A DNA stretch of 64,000 nt from the NCBI GenBank assembly GCA_004843165.1, contig CP039459.1, forward strand, positions 1,689,001-1,753,000, written 5' to 3'. Positions 16,011 through 25,804 of this stretch are shown here, in pieces. The translations under genes were made by a program, and so were the position numbers. The stretch is from Acetobacteraceae bacterium (GTDB lineage Bacteria > Pseudomonadota > Alphaproteobacteria > Acetobacterales > Acetobacteraceae). Under the pieces are notes generated by a model. That model had not been told where the DNA came from. It saw only the letters and a list, made by a program, of their open reading frames with translations, and made no database searches. Position 1 is the first letter of the stretch. Every line of letters begins with the position of its first letter.

Positions 16011-16459
16011 TTTTTAACTTCGTCCTTGGCAAAAGAGGAGAAAAGCTGATTCTGTTGCTCACCCAATTGGTCAGATTTTACTTTAACGGGTTTTAGTGGT
16101 GAGACCACATTTTTTATAACATGAACATATTCATGATTCTGCTGGCAAAGAGGAAGAGCCCAAAAAATGGAAGGAGGATGGAAGGAAAGAGTTGAGCTCT
16201 GCTTTGCATCATATTGTTTTAAATCCCCGATCCAGTTTGTTACTTGCTCGGCAAATTTTTGCTTTGCAGCATCTTCATCTTGGAGGGCGTTGTATTTCAC
16301 TTCTAGGCTGTCAGCTTTCTTACTGAGACGATCATAAGATTCTTTTTGGTCTTCGAGCTGATTATGTTGAGAGAGCAAAACGATACCAACAATCCCTGCT
16401 ATGATAATAATTAGAGTGCTTTTAATAAACAGTCCTATATAGCGTTGATTACGATACAT
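16007..16459 (-). CDS. Membrane-anchored coiled-coil protein, partner of the following lipoprotein
   Basis: A 150-residue protein of unknown family. After MYRNQRYIGLFIKS there is one strong transmembrane helix (about residues 13-30), then a heptad-like region (LEDQKESYDRLSKKADSLEV) predicted as a coiled coil, and a periplasmic C-terminus with LCQQNHEYVHVIKN. One membrane pass with the bulk in the periplasm is likely. It overlaps the lipoprotein gene by 4 bp. The arrangement resembles small two-protein envelope spanning pairs such as phage Rz/Rz1, but nothing else here is phage-like and the lipoprotein is far larger than Rz1. Confidence 0.7.
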   Translation of the reverse strand: MYRNQRYIGLFIKSTLIIIIAGIVGIVLLSQHNQLEDQKESYDRLSKKADSLEVKYNALQDEDAAKQKFAEQVTNWIGDLKQYDAKQSSTLSFHPPSIFWALPLCQQNHEYVHVIKNVVSPLKPVKVKSDQLGEQQNQLFSSFAKDEVKK

Positions 16460-16700
16460 GCCTGTATTTTCCTTTATAGGCGTTAAGAAGTTCGGGAATA
16501 AAAGAAGGTTAGAACTTCAGAATTTTGTCGATTCGTCCATAAGGCTGTAAAAGCCTTTAACTAGAGTTGCTTAGAGATATCATTCCGTAAAGGGCGAAAT
16601 GCACTTTCATAAGTCCTTGAAGCTTAAGAAATAAAAAAAATCTGTCTATAGAGGGATATAAAAGAGTTTTGTATTTCCTCCTTATTTAGAAGAGAAATGT

Positions 16701-17150
16701 ATGCGATTGACGTTACAAACAGATTATGGGTGTCGAATTTTAATTTATTTGGCCGTAAGAGAAGGAGAATTGGTTTCGGCGGCTGATGTTGCAGAAGCCT
16801 ATGATATCCCTTTAAACCATGTCAAAAAAATCATTACGCATTTGGTTAAAGGAAAATATGTCGTCTCTCTCCGTGGTCGTAACGGCGGGATTAAAATTGC
16901 ACGTTTAGCGAGTGAAATCCGTTTGGGAGAGGTTATTCGCTATCTTGATGAAGGCGGAAATTTACTTCGTTGCATGGATGAAAGTATCACAAAGGAAGAA
17001 AAAAATCTTTTTTGTATTTTATCGGCAGGCTGTCATTTAAAATCTTTGCTGGCAGAGGCGCAGGCTACTTTTCTGGAGAAGATGAATCAATCCACTCTCA
17101 AAGATATTATCGGCCCCTGTGAAATCAAAGCATTACGGAAAAAGCGTTAG
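16701..17150 (+). CDS. Rrf2-family iron-sulfur transcription regulator, NsrR-like
   Basis: A 149-residue winged-helix regulator. MRLTLQTDYGCRILIYLAV and RGRNGGIKIAR are the recognition and wing elements of Rrf2 proteins. The three cluster cysteines are at about 91, 105 and 111 (C-x13-C-x5-C), and Asp8, a cluster ligand known in one NsrR, is present. The wide first spacing is longer than in the E. coli protein. NsrR senses nitric oxide through its Fe-S cluster; no hmp or nitric-oxide reductase gene is nearby, so the target is unknown. IscR is less likely because no isc genes follow. Its stop overlaps the stop of the next, convergent gene by 4 bp. Confidence 0.85.
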   Translation: MRLTLQTDYGCRILIYLAVREGELVSAADVAEAYDIPLNHVKKIITHLVKGKYVVSLRGRNGGIKIARLASEIRLGEVIRYLDEGGNLLRCMDESITKEEKNLFCILSAGCHLKSLLAEAQATFLEKMNQSTLKDIIGPCEIKALRKKR

Positions 17151-17605
17151 TTGTTCGCCCCAGATACCTCGACATAACGTTGACCATCCCAGATCCATTT
17201 ATCTGTTTTATCAACGAGAATATCCAGCATGCCTTTATGCCGTTCTGATAAGGTGGAAATTTCGCCATTAATGTCATCTAAAATGGTTGTCCATTGGCCT
17301 TTTTCTAAAAGGTAAATGGAGGTAGCGCACCCAGCGGCGCCGCAAAGGCGCCCTGATTGGATGCTTACAAACAAAGCTGCTGGCTCTTTGCTATCTCCTA
17401 AATGCATTGATGTTGTAAAAATAACAGGCTTTTCGCCATGCATTTGACTATCTTTGATCAGATCAGAATTGAGAGAGGAAGCTATTTTTTCCAAATCACT
17501 TCCAGGATGTCTGCTAAGGTGAACCGTCGCAGCAGAGCTAAGGCCAGGGAGCAGAAAGCAAGAAAGAAGAAAAGGTGCCGCAAAGCATTTAGAAAGATGT
17601 TTCAT
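17147..17605 (-). CDS. Secreted protein of unknown function
   Basis: A 152-residue protein I do not recognise. It begins MKHLSKCFAAPFLLSCFLLP with a likely signal-peptidase site at LSSAA. The mature part has CGAAGCATSIYLLEKGQW near its middle (two Cys four residues apart) and KWIWDGQRYVEV near the end, a beta-hairpin ending often seen in small periplasmic proteins. It follows the dioxygenase gene by 9 bp on the same strand. The stop codon overlaps that of the Rrf2 regulator. Confidence 0.7.
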   Translation of the reverse strand: MKHLSKCFAAPFLLSCFLLPGLSSAATVHLSRHPGSDLEKIASSLNSDLIKDSQMHGEKPVIFTTSMHLGDSKEPAALFVSIQSGRLCGAAGCATSIYLLEKGQWTTILDDINGEISTLSERHKGMLDILVDKTDKWIWDGQRYVEVSGANN

Positions 17606-17614
17606 ATCATGATT

Positions 17615-18394
17615 TTATTCGTGACGAAGCGTAATGACAAGAACATCTCGTGCAGCAGGTTCATCGATATTTTCAGGTTCAATGGCTGTAACACCGTGAT
17701 AAACACGGTGGTCATTGACAAAAGCCGCATCAAAGGGCTCAAAGAGTGTAAATTCGGCAAGTTTTTTTGTCTTGTCCAAATCATAAATACTCGTTGTGCC
17801 TTCTTTGACATTATGGCGCTTAATCATCAGCACAAAAACCCAGTCAACACCATCACGGTGCAATCCTTCTGGCGCAGGATGTCCCTTTTCGGATTGGTTG
17901 GCTTCAATACGGTATTGATGTATTTCGGCATGCCAAGAATCTGGTATTTCTGATCTATTTGTAAATGTTTCTGCAAGAGTCCAAACAAGTTTTAAAGTAG
18001 CCCGGAGGGCAGAGCTTTCTTTAATTTCTTCATTAATCGGATCAAACCAACGTTCTATACCGCCGTTTAAAGGATTGTAATCATGGCTTTGATAGTGGGG
18101 CTGATGCGGTTTGGAGATGATTTCATTTTCTTTGAGAGAAAAAACACCATAGCGACGACGGCGGTAACGTCCGCCATCGGCCATAAATTTATCTTTTCCA
18201 AGATCATTCCAGCTTTCTGTAAAAAGATTCCAGTCCGCAGGAGATCCGCCAAGTTTTTCAATAAGGGCGCATGTTTCCTTAGCTGGAAGAAAGGCAAAGC
18301 CTTGCTGCTGGATAGGGGGCTCTATTTTCTGAAAGAATTTTTGAGCTGCTATATCCGCGGCTAAGGATTTTATTTCTTTACCTTTAGAAAACAT
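17615..18394 (-). CDS. 2-oxoglutarate/Fe(II) dioxygenase, BsmA/isoleucine-dioxygenase-like family
   Basis: A 259-residue protein of the family that includes free L-isoleucine 4-hydroxylase. The iron facial triad can be read: HRDGVDWVFVL (His and Asp of HxD) and VYHGVTAIEP (distal His), with the 2-oxoglutarate-binding Arg in DVLVITLRHE at the C-terminus. It has the RRRYGVFSL block near residue 80. A good Shine-Dalgarno (GGAAGAAA) precedes the ATG. It is followed by the small secreted-protein gene and preceded by ndh (25 bp), so one operon ndh-dioxygenase-secreted protein is likely. The substrate is unknown; a free amino acid is the family precedent. Confidence 0.82.
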   Translation of the reverse strand: MFSKGKEIKSLAADIAAQKFFQKIEPPIQQQGFAFLPAKETCALIEKLGGSPADWNLFTESWNDLGKDKFMADGGRYRRRRYGVFSLKENEIISKPHQPHYQSHDYNPLNGGIERWFDPINEEIKESSALRATLKLVWTLAETFTNRSEIPDSWHAEIHQYRIEANQSEKGHPAPEGLHRDGVDWVFVLMIKRHNVKEGTTSIYDLDKTKKLAEFTLFEPFDAAFVNDHRVYHGVTAIEPENIDEPAARDVLVITLRHE

Positions 18395-18419
18395 ACGTTT
18401 CTTCCTTATCGGATTAGAC

Positions 18420-19622
18420 CTAGGACAATTTCTTTTTTAGAAATTTCTTTACAACAAAAGAAAGGCCACCAAGTTCATATTGCTGGCGTATAAAAAGACA
18501 ATTATGCAAAAAATGTGCAAAACAATTGCCTAGACCTTTTCCACCATAGGTTTTCCCAGAGGGAAGTTCAGCCCAGCCAGCATATTGCGCTAAAACAACA
18601 ATACTCCCTTGGTCTTGATAAACAAATGATTCTGGCGTTTTTCCTTCAAGAAGTGCCGGAAGAGCTGTTTGCTGAACGTAGATGCCTTCTTTACGGGCAA
18701 CTTGCGCTGTTGGTGGAAGCGGTTTATCTGCAATAAAGGCGCAGTCACCGACAGCCAAAATACGGGGATCTTTTGTTGTTTGAAGCGTATTTCTCACAAC
18801 CAAAGCGCCATTTCGGGCAAACTCAAAATCGGGAAGTAAGACTTTAAGGCTTGTATTTGCTTTTACGCCGGCTGTCCAAATGACCATATCCGCAGGAATA
18901 AAAGTTTCATCTTTGAGAAAAATTCCCTCCGGTGTCGCTTTGGAAACTTGCGCATTAAGACACACATTAACCGGTAATTGTGCCAGTCGTTTTGCGGCAT
19001 TCAGACCGATATTTTCAGCAAAGCTCGGTAAGAGTTTCGGAGCCCCTTCGACAATGCTTACGTCAATTGAAGGGGAATGTCTTTTTGCAAAAGTTTTGTA
19101 GAGCTCTGCTGTCAACTGAACGCCTGTCGGGCCGCCACCAATCACAGCCACTTTAAAAGAACGTTTTTGCTGAGAGGCTGCACGGACGCCAATTTGCACT
19201 TTTTTATAAATATCATCTGCATCTGCAGTGTTATTTAAAAAATAAGCGTGCTCTTCAACACCTTCAATGTGGAAAACATTTGGAACAGCGCCACAGGCGA
19301 TGACAAGCCAATCATAGTCAATCACGTCACCTGTCGAGAGCTGAATAGTGCGTGTATTTGTGTCAATAGATTGGGACTTTGCTTGGATAAAATTAAAGTT
19401 AAATTTTCGGGCAAGTTCTGTGAAGGGGAATCCGTTATCTTTAGGTGCGAGAGAGCCAGCGGCTACCTCGTGCAAGGCAGGTTTACAAATGTGAAAGAGG
19501 TGAGGATCGATGAGGGTTGCAGAAATATTCTTAAGATCTTTTAATTTTCTAAGAACATTCATTCCTCCAATGCCACCCCCTAAAACAACGATTTTTTTAG
19601 TGGTTTTATCAGCGTTGGGCAC
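18420..19622 (-). CDS. ndh: Type II NADH:quinone oxidoreductase
   Basis: A single-subunit membrane-associated flavoprotein that passes electrons from NADH to ubiquinone without pumping protons. The FAD motif is VVLGGGIGGMNVLRKL near the start, the NADH motif is VAVIGGGPTGVQLTAEL at about residue 155, and AVGDCAF marks the second FAD contact. The length of 400 residues is usual for this family, and the C-terminus is basic (KKFLKKKLS), as expected for a membrane-touching tail. The start is GTG at 19622 with AAGGA 5 nt upstream. Such enzymes are the main NADH oxidases in many acetic acid bacteria. Confidence 0.92.
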   Translation of the reverse strand: MPNADKTTKKIVVLGGGIGGMNVLRKLKDLKNISATLIDPHLFHICKPALHEVAAGSLAPKDNGFPFTELARKFNFNFIQAKSQSIDTNTRTIQLSTGDVIDYDWLVIACGAVPNVFHIEGVEEHAYFLNNTADADDIYKKVQIGVRAASQQKRSFKVAVIGGGPTGVQLTAELYKTFAKRHSPSIDVSIVEGAPKLLPSFAENIGLNAAKRLAQLPVNVCLNAQVSKATPEGIFLKDETFIPADMVIWTAGVKANTSLKVLLPDFEFARNGALVVRNTLQTTKDPRILAVGDCAFIADKPLPPTAQVARKEGIYVQQTALPALLEGKTPESFVYQDQGSIVVLAQYAGWAELPSGKTYGGKGLGNCFAHFLHNCLFIRQQYELGGLSFVVKKFLKKKLS

Positions 19623-19650
19623 GGTATTCCTTTTAATTTAGGCATAATTC

Positions 19651-19671
19651 TTTCTGGAAAAAATCCAGAAA
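19651..19671. repeat. Perfect inverted repeat upstream of ndh
   Basis: TTTCTGGA and TCCAGAAA form an 8-bp perfect stem around five A residues, 29 bp before the ndh start. On the minus strand the loop is a T run and the stem lies 91 bp after argJ. It could be an argJ terminator or an operator for ndh. Confidence 0.5.
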
Positions 19672-19761
19672 ATTGGGTGGAGGATAAATTAAAGTCGATC
19701 CAGCTTAATACAAATTTACACTGAAAGGAATATTCTTCCATCGAATTTCGTTGCGTGCTGA

Positions 19762-20991
19762 TTAGCTTCGATATGCGGCGTTGATATCAATATAGGTTTT
19801 TGTAAGGTCACATCCCCAAACCTCAGCTTCTGCCTGTCCATTCCCAAGGGAGACGACAATCGGAACCTCTACCGTACGCATCTTTTTTTGGAGGAAAGAT
19901 TCGTCATAAGAGAGGCATTCTCCAGCAGCAGCGACATCAATCCCGCAAAAAGAAATCCTGACATGTTGAAAATCAATTTTAACACCTGATTTACCGATTG
20001 CCATTGCAATTCGACCCCAATTTGGATCAGCCCCTGCAAGTGCTGTTTTAACAAGGGGGGAATTCGCAATCGAAAAAGCGATTTTTTTTGCATCATCTCG
20101 AGAAGATGCTTCGACCACTTTGACATGCATAAGGCGAGAAACGCCTTCACCATCTTTTAAAACAAGGAGGGCAAGTTCTGTGGTGATCTCTCTTATTTTT
20201 CTTCGAAAATCAGAGAGAATAGGATCGTCCAAATTTTTAGGCTGAGGATTTTGTGCTTTGTTCAAAGCAAAACAAAGAGCCATGTCAGAGGTAGAAGTGT
20301 CAGAATCTACCGTGATCGCATTGAAGCTCTCTTCTGCGGCTTCTGAAATAATTTGTTGTAAAATAGAAGAGGGCAGGGTTGCATCTGTAAAGATATAGGC
20401 GAGCATTGTTGCCATATTTGGCGCAATCATGCCTGATCCTTTGACAAATCCCTGAATTTTAACTTTTGTATTGCCAATATAGGCGCAACCGACAGCACCT
20501 TTTGGAAAGGTATCGGTGGTCATAATGGCACGTGCCGCTTTTTCCCAGTTCATGGGAGATAGACTTAATTTCGCAGGCAAAATCGCTTTGAGAATAGAAT
20601 TTGTAGGAAAAGCCTCTCCAATGACCCCTGTTGATCCTAGAAAAATACTTTCAATTGGAATGTCAAAAATTTTGGAAATTTTTTGAGCACAAAGCGAGGC
20701 GGCTTCTTTCCCTTCTTTCCCGGTTAAAACATTTGCATTACCGGCATTGACGAGGAGGGCTCTTGCAAAATTGTGAGGGTGAGAGAGACATTCTCGGCAC
20801 CATGTAACAGGGATTCCGGGACATTGGTTCGAGGTAAAAACACCACCAACAGAGGCTGGAGAGTCGAAATAAACGAGTAAAAGATCATCTCGATTTCGGT
20901 AGCGACTGTTGGTCTGTGCTGTTCCAAACGTAACCCCCTCAAGAGGCATGAAAAAAGGCAGAGGCTTCTGTAAGGGGGATTTGTTTGTCAT
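19762..20991 (-). CDS. argJ: Bifunctional glutamate N-acetyltransferase / amino-acid acetyltransferase
   Basis: Transfers acetyl groups from N-acetylornithine to glutamate in the cyclic arginine pathway. The 409-residue precursor cuts itself at the Ala-Thr bond in GMIAPNMATMLAYIFTDA (about residues 190-207); the new N-terminal Thr is the nucleophile. Other family blocks are GVFTSNQCPG, LLVNAGNANVLTG, TVDSDTSTSD and DPNWGRIAMAIGKSG. Length and motif order are normal. It follows the parvulin gene by 9 bp on the same strand, so the two are probably co-transcribed even though their functions are unrelated. Confidence 0.96.
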   Translation of the reverse strand: MTNKSPLQKPLPFFMPLEGVTFGTAQTNSRYRNRDDLLLVYFDSPASVGGVFTSNQCPGIPVTWCRECLSHPHNFARALLVNAGNANVLTGKEGKEAASLCAQKISKIFDIPIESIFLGSTGVIGEAFPTNSILKAILPAKLSLSPMNWEKAARAIMTTDTFPKGAVGCAYIGNTKVKIQGFVKGSGMIAPNMATMLAYIFTDATLPSSILQQIISEAAEESFNAITVDSDTSTSDMALCFALNKAQNPQPKNLDDPILSDFRRKIREITTELALLVLKDGEGVSRLMHVKVVEASSRDDAKKIAFSIANSPLVKTALAGADPNWGRIAMAIGKSGVKIDFQHVRISFCGIDVAAAGECLSYDESFLQKKMRTVEVPIVVSLGNGQAEAEVWGCDLTKTYIDINAAYRS

Positions 20992-21000
20992 ATAAAAGCG

Positions 21001-21924
21001 TTATTTTTTTGAAGAAGCTGGAAGTGGGTTTCCGTTTGCATCATAGCGGACAACTTTAACGTCTGCGACGGCTTTTTGGATAACAACTTTAACTTCGTCA
21101 CGGACAATATTACGGCGAATATCATCTTGAACTTGATTATAAGCAGGAATAGGCGCTGTTCTCGTTCCAAGAACTTGAATGACGTGCCAGCCATATTGTG
21201 TATGAACTGGTTTTGGAGAAATTTCGCCTTTTTTCAAAGAGAAAGCTGCTTGTGAGAAGGCTGGAAGCATATCGCCTTTTTTAAACCAGCCGAGGTCACC
21301 GCCATCTGTACCGGCAGAGCCTTTATCTTTTGAATCTTTAGCTGCTAGCTGAGCAAAATCAGCACCGCCTTTGAGTTCTTTAATGATGTTTTGTGCTTCG
21401 GATTCTGTATCGACAAGAATATGGCGCGCATGCACTTCTTCTTCAGGTTTCTGGTCAACATAATGGGACTGATAATAAGCCTTCATTGTTTTTTCAGAAA
21501 TTTTAGGCGCAACTTGCTTTTCAAGGTAGGCATTCTGCAAAACGGTGTCAGAAGCTGCTTTCATGGCTGCCTGAACTTCAGGTTTTTTCTCAAGACCATC
21601 TTTTTTAGCAGCTGTTTCAATCGCTTTTTGCTCAATTAACTGATCGACAACAAGCGGTGTGATCATTGTTGCTTGAAGTTGGCGTGCCTCAGGAGGAAGC
21701 GCTGCAATTGTTTTCTTAACATCCTCTAAGGTGATTTTTTCACCGTTCACGGTTGCAACAGGTGAGGAAGGATTGGCGCTAGGATTATTAATTGCGGATG
21801 CTGCGGTTGCCGCAGGTTCTTCTGCCATCGCACTGCCAAAGGAGATGGGGGCAATAGCGACAGCCGCCAAGAAAGTCCATCTTAAGGAAGTAAGAGCAGA
21901 GTTAAAAGCATATTTGCGGATCAT
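21001..21924 (-). CDS. Periplasmic parvulin-type peptidyl-prolyl isomerase
   Basis: A SurA/PpiC/PrsA-like foldase. A signal peptide (MIRKYAFNSALTSLRWTFLA, cleavage near GSAMAEE) precedes an Ala/Pro-rich linker, an N-terminal SurA-type helical part with VATVNGEKITLEDVK, and one rotamase domain with VHARHILVDTESEAQNI, GTDGGDLGWFKKGDMLPAF and HTQYGWHVIQVLG. The ATG at 21924 has GAGG 6 nt upstream and gives a tidy signal peptide; an ATG at 21942 has no Shine-Dalgarno. The mature protein of about 275 residues is short for SurA (one rotamase domain rather than two). It heads the transcript with argJ. Confidence 0.88.
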   Translation of the reverse strand: MIRKYAFNSALTSLRWTFLAAVAIAPISFGSAMAEEPAATAASAINNPSANPSSPVATVNGEKITLEDVKKTIAALPPEARQLQATMITPLVVDQLIEQKAIETAAKKDGLEKKPEVQAAMKAASDTVLQNAYLEKQVAPKISEKTMKAYYQSHYVDQKPEEEVHARHILVDTESEAQNIIKELKGGADFAQLAAKDSKDKGSAGTDGGDLGWFKKGDMLPAFSQAAFSLKKGEISPKPVHTQYGWHVIQVLGTRTAPIPAYNQVQDDIRRNIVRDEVKVVIQKAVADVKVVRYDANGNPLPASSKK

Positions 21925-22342
21925 TAATTGCCTCAAAAACATATTTTTATTGAAAGAGCCTGAAATCTGAAATATCGCAAGCCTGTCAGAGTTAAGATGG
22001 TAACCTAGAATGCATAATAATTCTCAATGTTTTTTGAGGATCGCATAGAAGGCACTTGATTACCAGCTTAGGGGTCACCATTTTTTTTGTAAAGCACTCC
22101 GAAATTAGAATAAAGTGCGTTGTTATTGTTATTTAGCATTATTTAAGGTTATAAAAGCAACAAGATTTATAACAAGATTTAATAGAGAGCTGATTGCGCT
22201 TAGCCCATGTAAAAAGAATGTTTTGGGCTTTGATCTTACTTTAAACAATACGTTATTGATATTGAAAAAAGTTTTGCTAGCGGCTTTTTCTTACATGCCC
22301 TGATGGTTCAGGGAGTTTGTCAGGTTCACAGTTTGGATATTT
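21925..22342. promoter_or_regulatory. Divergent intergenic region between the parvulin gene and secA
   Basis: 418 bp without a gene I can support. It must contain the promoters of two divergent genes. The part before secA is AT-rich and holds AACAAGATTTA-like repeated words near 22155-22180 and a 6-bp inverted repeat AGCCCA/TGGGCT (22202-22229). I see no clear -35/-10 pair. A 62-codon plus frame at 22115-22303 has no ribosome site and no recognisable product. Confidence 0.45.
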
Positions 22343-25006
22343 ATGTTCGCACGTTTTGCCCATACCCTCTTTGGATCAGCCAATGATCGCGCTCTTAAAA
22401 TTTATCAAAAGCGTGTCACGCATATAAATGCCTTAGAGGACGAAATCCGGGCTTTATCTGACGCAGAGCTTCAGCAGAAAACGCTTCTGTTTCGTGAGCG
22501 GCTGGCAAAGGGTGAGACTTTAGAAGATTTGCAGTGTGAGGCTTTTGCTGTTTGCCGTGAGGCTTCCCGCAGGGTACTTGGAATGCGGCATTTTGATGTG
22601 CAGCTCATCGGCGGCATGGTTTTACATGATGGGCGCATTGCCGAGATGCGGACAGGGGAGGGAAAAACCCTTGTTGCAACATTGGCTGTTTATTTAAACG
22701 CCCTCGCCGGAAAAGGCGTTCATGTCGTTACCGTTAATGATTATCTTGCCTCTCGAGATGCATCTGAAATGTCGGTTCTCTATCAGTTTTTGGGGCTTTC
22801 CACGGGGGTTATCGTTCCGAATCTTTCGGATGAGGAACGTCGTGCGGCTTATCATGCCGATATTACATACGGTACGAATAATGAATTCGGATTTGATTAC
22901 CTTCGTGACAACATGAAATACACGCTTGAAGAAATGGTTCAACGACCCTTTTTTCATGCCATCGTGGATGAAGTTGACAGTATTCTTATTGATGAAGCCC
23001 GGACACCTCTAATTATTTCTGGTCCCGCCGAAGATAGTTCAGAGCTTTATCGTCAGGTTGATAAGATTATGGCTGTCTTATCAAAAGATATGACAACGTA
23101 CGAAAAAGATGAAAAGCTTCGTACGGTCATTTTGACCGAGGCTGGGGTTGAAAAAATTGAAAATACCCTTCTTGAAAAGGGTGTTTTGACGGGTGGGCTT
23201 TACGATGCTCAAAATGTTGAGGTTGTGCACCATGTCCAGCAATCTTTGAGGGCGCACACGTTATTTGCACGTGATGTGGATTATATCGTTCGAGATAATA
23301 AAGTTATTTTGATTGATGAATTTACAGGCCGCATGATGGATGGCCGCCGTTACTCAGAAGGGTTGCATCAAGCGCTGGAAGCAAAAGAAGGCGTTGAAAT
23401 TCAAAAAGAAAACCAGACACTGGCTTCGATCACGTTTCAAAATTATTTCCGTCTTTATCCAAAATTGTCAGGCATGACAGGAACAGCAATGACGGAGGCA
23501 AATGAGTTTGCCGAAATTTACAATTTACGTGTTATTGAAATTCCGACAAATCTGCCTGTTCAGCGTGCTGATTCAGATGATGAAATTTATCTCACAGAGA
23601 TACAAAAATTCAATGCAGTGGCTAATCTTATTGAAGAAATTCATGCAACAGGTCAGCCTGTTCTCGTTGGGACAACCTCCATCGAGAAAAGTGAGCGTTT
23701 ATCCGAGCTGTTGGTTGAGCGAAGGGTATTGCATAATGTGCTTAATGCCCGCCACCACGAACGTGAGGCGAGTATTATTGCGCAAGCGGGCTCTCCCGGT
23801 GCAATTACAATTGCAACGAATATGGCAGGGCGTGGCACAGACATTAAATTAGGCGGGAATCCTGACTTAATGATTAAAGAGCTTTTGAAAGATCTGCCAG
23901 AAGAAGAACAGACGGAAGAGCGTAAAAAAGCGATCGAAGATGCTGTTATGGCGCAAGTCAAAGAGGGGCAGAAAATTGTTCAGAAAGCAGGCGGCCTTTA
24001 TGTGATCGGTACCGAACGACATGAAAGTCGTCGTGTTGACAATCAGCTTCGTGGACGTTCCGGACGTCAAGGAGATCCTGGAAATTCCAGATTCTTCCTT
24101 TCTTTAGAAGATGATCTTATTCGTATTTTTGCAACTGGCCGTATGGGCGCGATGATGCAAAAATTAGGCCTAAAGGAAGGCGAGGCGATTATTCATCCTT
24201 GGCTCAACAAAGCACTGGAAAAAGCACAGAAAAAAGTTGAAGCACGTAATTTTGATATGCGTAAAAATACATTGAAATACGATGATGTTATGAACGATCA
24301 GCGTAAAGAAGTGTATGCGCAACGTCGAGAATATATGGAATCAGGGAATGTTTCCGAGATCATTATAGAGATGCGAACACGTATTCTTGAAGATCTTTTG
24401 GATACGCACATTCCAGAAAAGACTTTCCCTGAATCGTGGGAGATTTCAGATCTCAAAAAAGAGATTGCAGAAATTTTTGCATTGGATTTGGATTTAGAAT
24501 CTTGGATTCTTGAAGATGAAATGGATGAGGAAATTCTGCTTTCCCGTTTAGAGGAAGAAGTAACGGAATCTTATCAGAAGATTATTGATTCTATTGGTGA
24601 AGAAACGATTCATCTTTTAGAAAAACATGTTCTTTTGACCTCATTTGATGCCGTATGGAAAGAGCATCTCCACGGTTTGGATCGTTTGCGTCAGGGGATT
24701 GGTTTACGTGCTTATGGTCAAAAAGATCCTCTGAACGAATATAAGCAGGAAGCCTTTCAAATGTTTGGCTTTATGTTAGAGGAGTTGCGCCGGCGTGTTC
24801 TTTCCTCTTTGAGTCGCATGCGTACGGTTTCAGAAAATCCGTTTGCAGAGTCTGAAGTCAGCAGGGAGGATGCGCTATCTTTCCAGCAAGAACCGCCAGC
24901 TAGCGTGCAAATGTTCTCACAAGATGAGACAAGTCTATCAAGAAACGCATTATGCCCTTGTGGCTCAGGTGCGAAATATAAGCATTGCTGTGGCCGCATT
25001 GCGTAA
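22343..25006 (+). CDS. secA: Preprotein translocase ATPase SecA
   Basis: The motor that pushes precursor proteins through SecYEG. The 887-residue protein has all domains in order: [20 protein letters not shown] (Walker A), [19 protein letters not shown] (DEAD-box-like), [44 protein letters not shown], and the [18 protein letters not shown] motif. The C-terminal zinc finger [13 protein letters not shown], which contacts SecB and lipids, is intact and ends the protein. It is slightly shorter than most homologues because the linker before the zinc finger is short. It is monocistronic or followed by yebC after 48 bp; no terminator was found between them. Confidence 0.98.
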   Translation: MFARFAHTLFGSANDRALKIYQKRVTHINALEDEIRALSDAELQQKTLLFRERLAKGETLEDLQCEAFAVCREASRRVLGMRHFDVQLIGGMVLHDGRIAEMRTGEGKTLVATLAVYLNALAGKGVHVVTVNDYLASRDASEMSVLYQFLGLSTGVIVPNLSDEERRAAYHADITYGTNNEFGFDYLRDNMKYTLEEMVQRPFFHAIVDEVDSILIDEARTPLIISGPAEDSSELYRQVDKIMAVLSKDMTTYEKDEKLRTVILTEAGVEKIENTLLEKGVLTGGLYDAQNVEVVHHVQQSLRAHTLFARDVDYIVRDNKVILIDEFTGRMMDGRRYSEGLHQALEAKEGVEIQKENQTLASITFQNYFRLYPKLSGMTGTAMTEANEFAEIYNLRVIEIPTNLPVQRADSDDEIYLTEIQKFNAVANLIEEIHATGQPVLVGTTSIEKSERLSELLVERRVLHNVLNARHHEREASIIAQAGSPGAITIATNMAGRGTDIKLGGNPDLMIKELLKDLPEEEQTEERKKAIEDAVMAQVKEGQKIVQKAGGLYVIGTERHESRRVDNQLRGRSGRQGDPGNSRFFLSLEDDLIRIFATGRMGAMMQKLGLKEGEAIIHPWLNKALEKAQKKVEARNFDMRKNTLKYDDVMNDQRKEVYAQRREYMESGNVSEIIIEMRTRILEDLLDTHIPEKTFPESWEISDLKKEIAEIFALDLDLESWILEDEMDEEILLSRLEEEVTESYQKIIDSIGEETIHLLEKHVLLTSFDAVWKEHLHGLDRLRQGIGLRAYGQKDPLNEYKQEAFQMFGFMLEELRRRVLSSLSRMRTVSENPFAESEVSREDALSFQQEPPASVQMFSQDETSLSRNALCPCGSGAKYKHCCGRIA

Positions 25007-25054
25007 AGAAAGTTTTATCTGATTTTTATTTGAAAATGTATATTAAGGGTTTTT

Positions 25055-25804
25055 ATGGCAGGTCATTCCAAATTTAAGAACATTATGCACCGTAAAGGGG
25101 CGCAGGACGCACGTCGGGCACGTGATTTTGCAAAGGTGCTTCGTGAAATTACTGTTGCGACAAAAGAGGGATTACCTGATCCTGCAATGAATCCCCGTTT
25201 GCGTAGCGCTATTATTGCGGCACGTGATGTTAATATGCCAAAAGATAATATTGATCGCGCCATTAAGAAGGCATCTGGGGAAGGTGGCGGCGAAGATTAT
25301 ACAGCCGTTCGCTATGAGGGGTATGGTCCAGGCGGCATTGCTGTCATTGTTGAGGGCTTGACAGATAATCGCAACCGGACGGCCTCGGATGTGCGTGCGG
25401 CTTTCTCTAAACATGGCGGATCATTGGGCGAAGATAATTCAGTTTCTTTCATGTTTGATCGTGTTGGCGCCATTGTTTATCCACTTTCTATCGGAAGTGA
25501 AGAGGAAATCTTAGAGGCTGCGATTGAAGCTGGTGCTGAAAATGCAGAGCAAGATGAAGAAAACCACGAAATCTTGACCAGTCCGGATACCTTAATGGCA
25601 GTGAGAGAGGCTCTTGAAAAAACATTGGGAGAGCCTCGTTCTGCAAAGCTTGATTGGCGTCCTAAAAATACAATTGTTTTAGATGGGGATCAGGCTCGGA
25701 CGGCACTTAAATTGATAGATGCGCTGGAGGACAATGATGATGTTCAGACTGTCTATGCAAATTTTGATCTTTCCGATGAAATAAAGGCAGAGTTTTCTGA
25801 ATAA
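25055..25804 (+). CDS. yebC: YebC/PmpR-family transcription/translation factor
   Basis: A 249-residue cytoplasmic protein with the family start [19 protein letters not shown], the middle block [37 protein letters not shown], and the end [14 protein letters not shown]. The family was long described as DNA-binding regulators and more recently some members were shown to relieve ribosome stalling. As in most alphaproteobacteria it sits directly upstream of ruvCAB. Its last codons overlap the probable start of ruvC, so the coupling is tight. Confidence 0.95.
   Translation: MAGHSKFKNIMHRKGAQDARRARDFAKVLREITVATKEGLPDPAMNPRLRSAIIAARDVNMPKDNIDRAIKKASGEGGGEDYTAVRYEGYGPGGIAVIVEGLTDNRNRTASDVRAAFSKHGGSLGEDNSVSFMFDRVGAIVYPLSIGSEEEILEAAIEAGAENAEQDEENHEILTSPDTLMAVREALEKTLGEPRSAKLDWRPKNTIVLDGDQARTALKLIDALEDNDDVQTVYANFDLSDEIKAEFSE

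Noticed and set aside
15276-16459. Phage lysis cassette (Rz/Rz1) as annotation
   Set aside because: No holin, endolysin or other phage gene nearby, and the lipoprotein has 244 residues instead of about 60; kept only as an architectural comparison.
22115-22303. A 62-codon frame upstream of secA
   Set aside because: Low-complexity AT-rich sequence without a ribosome site or recognisable product.
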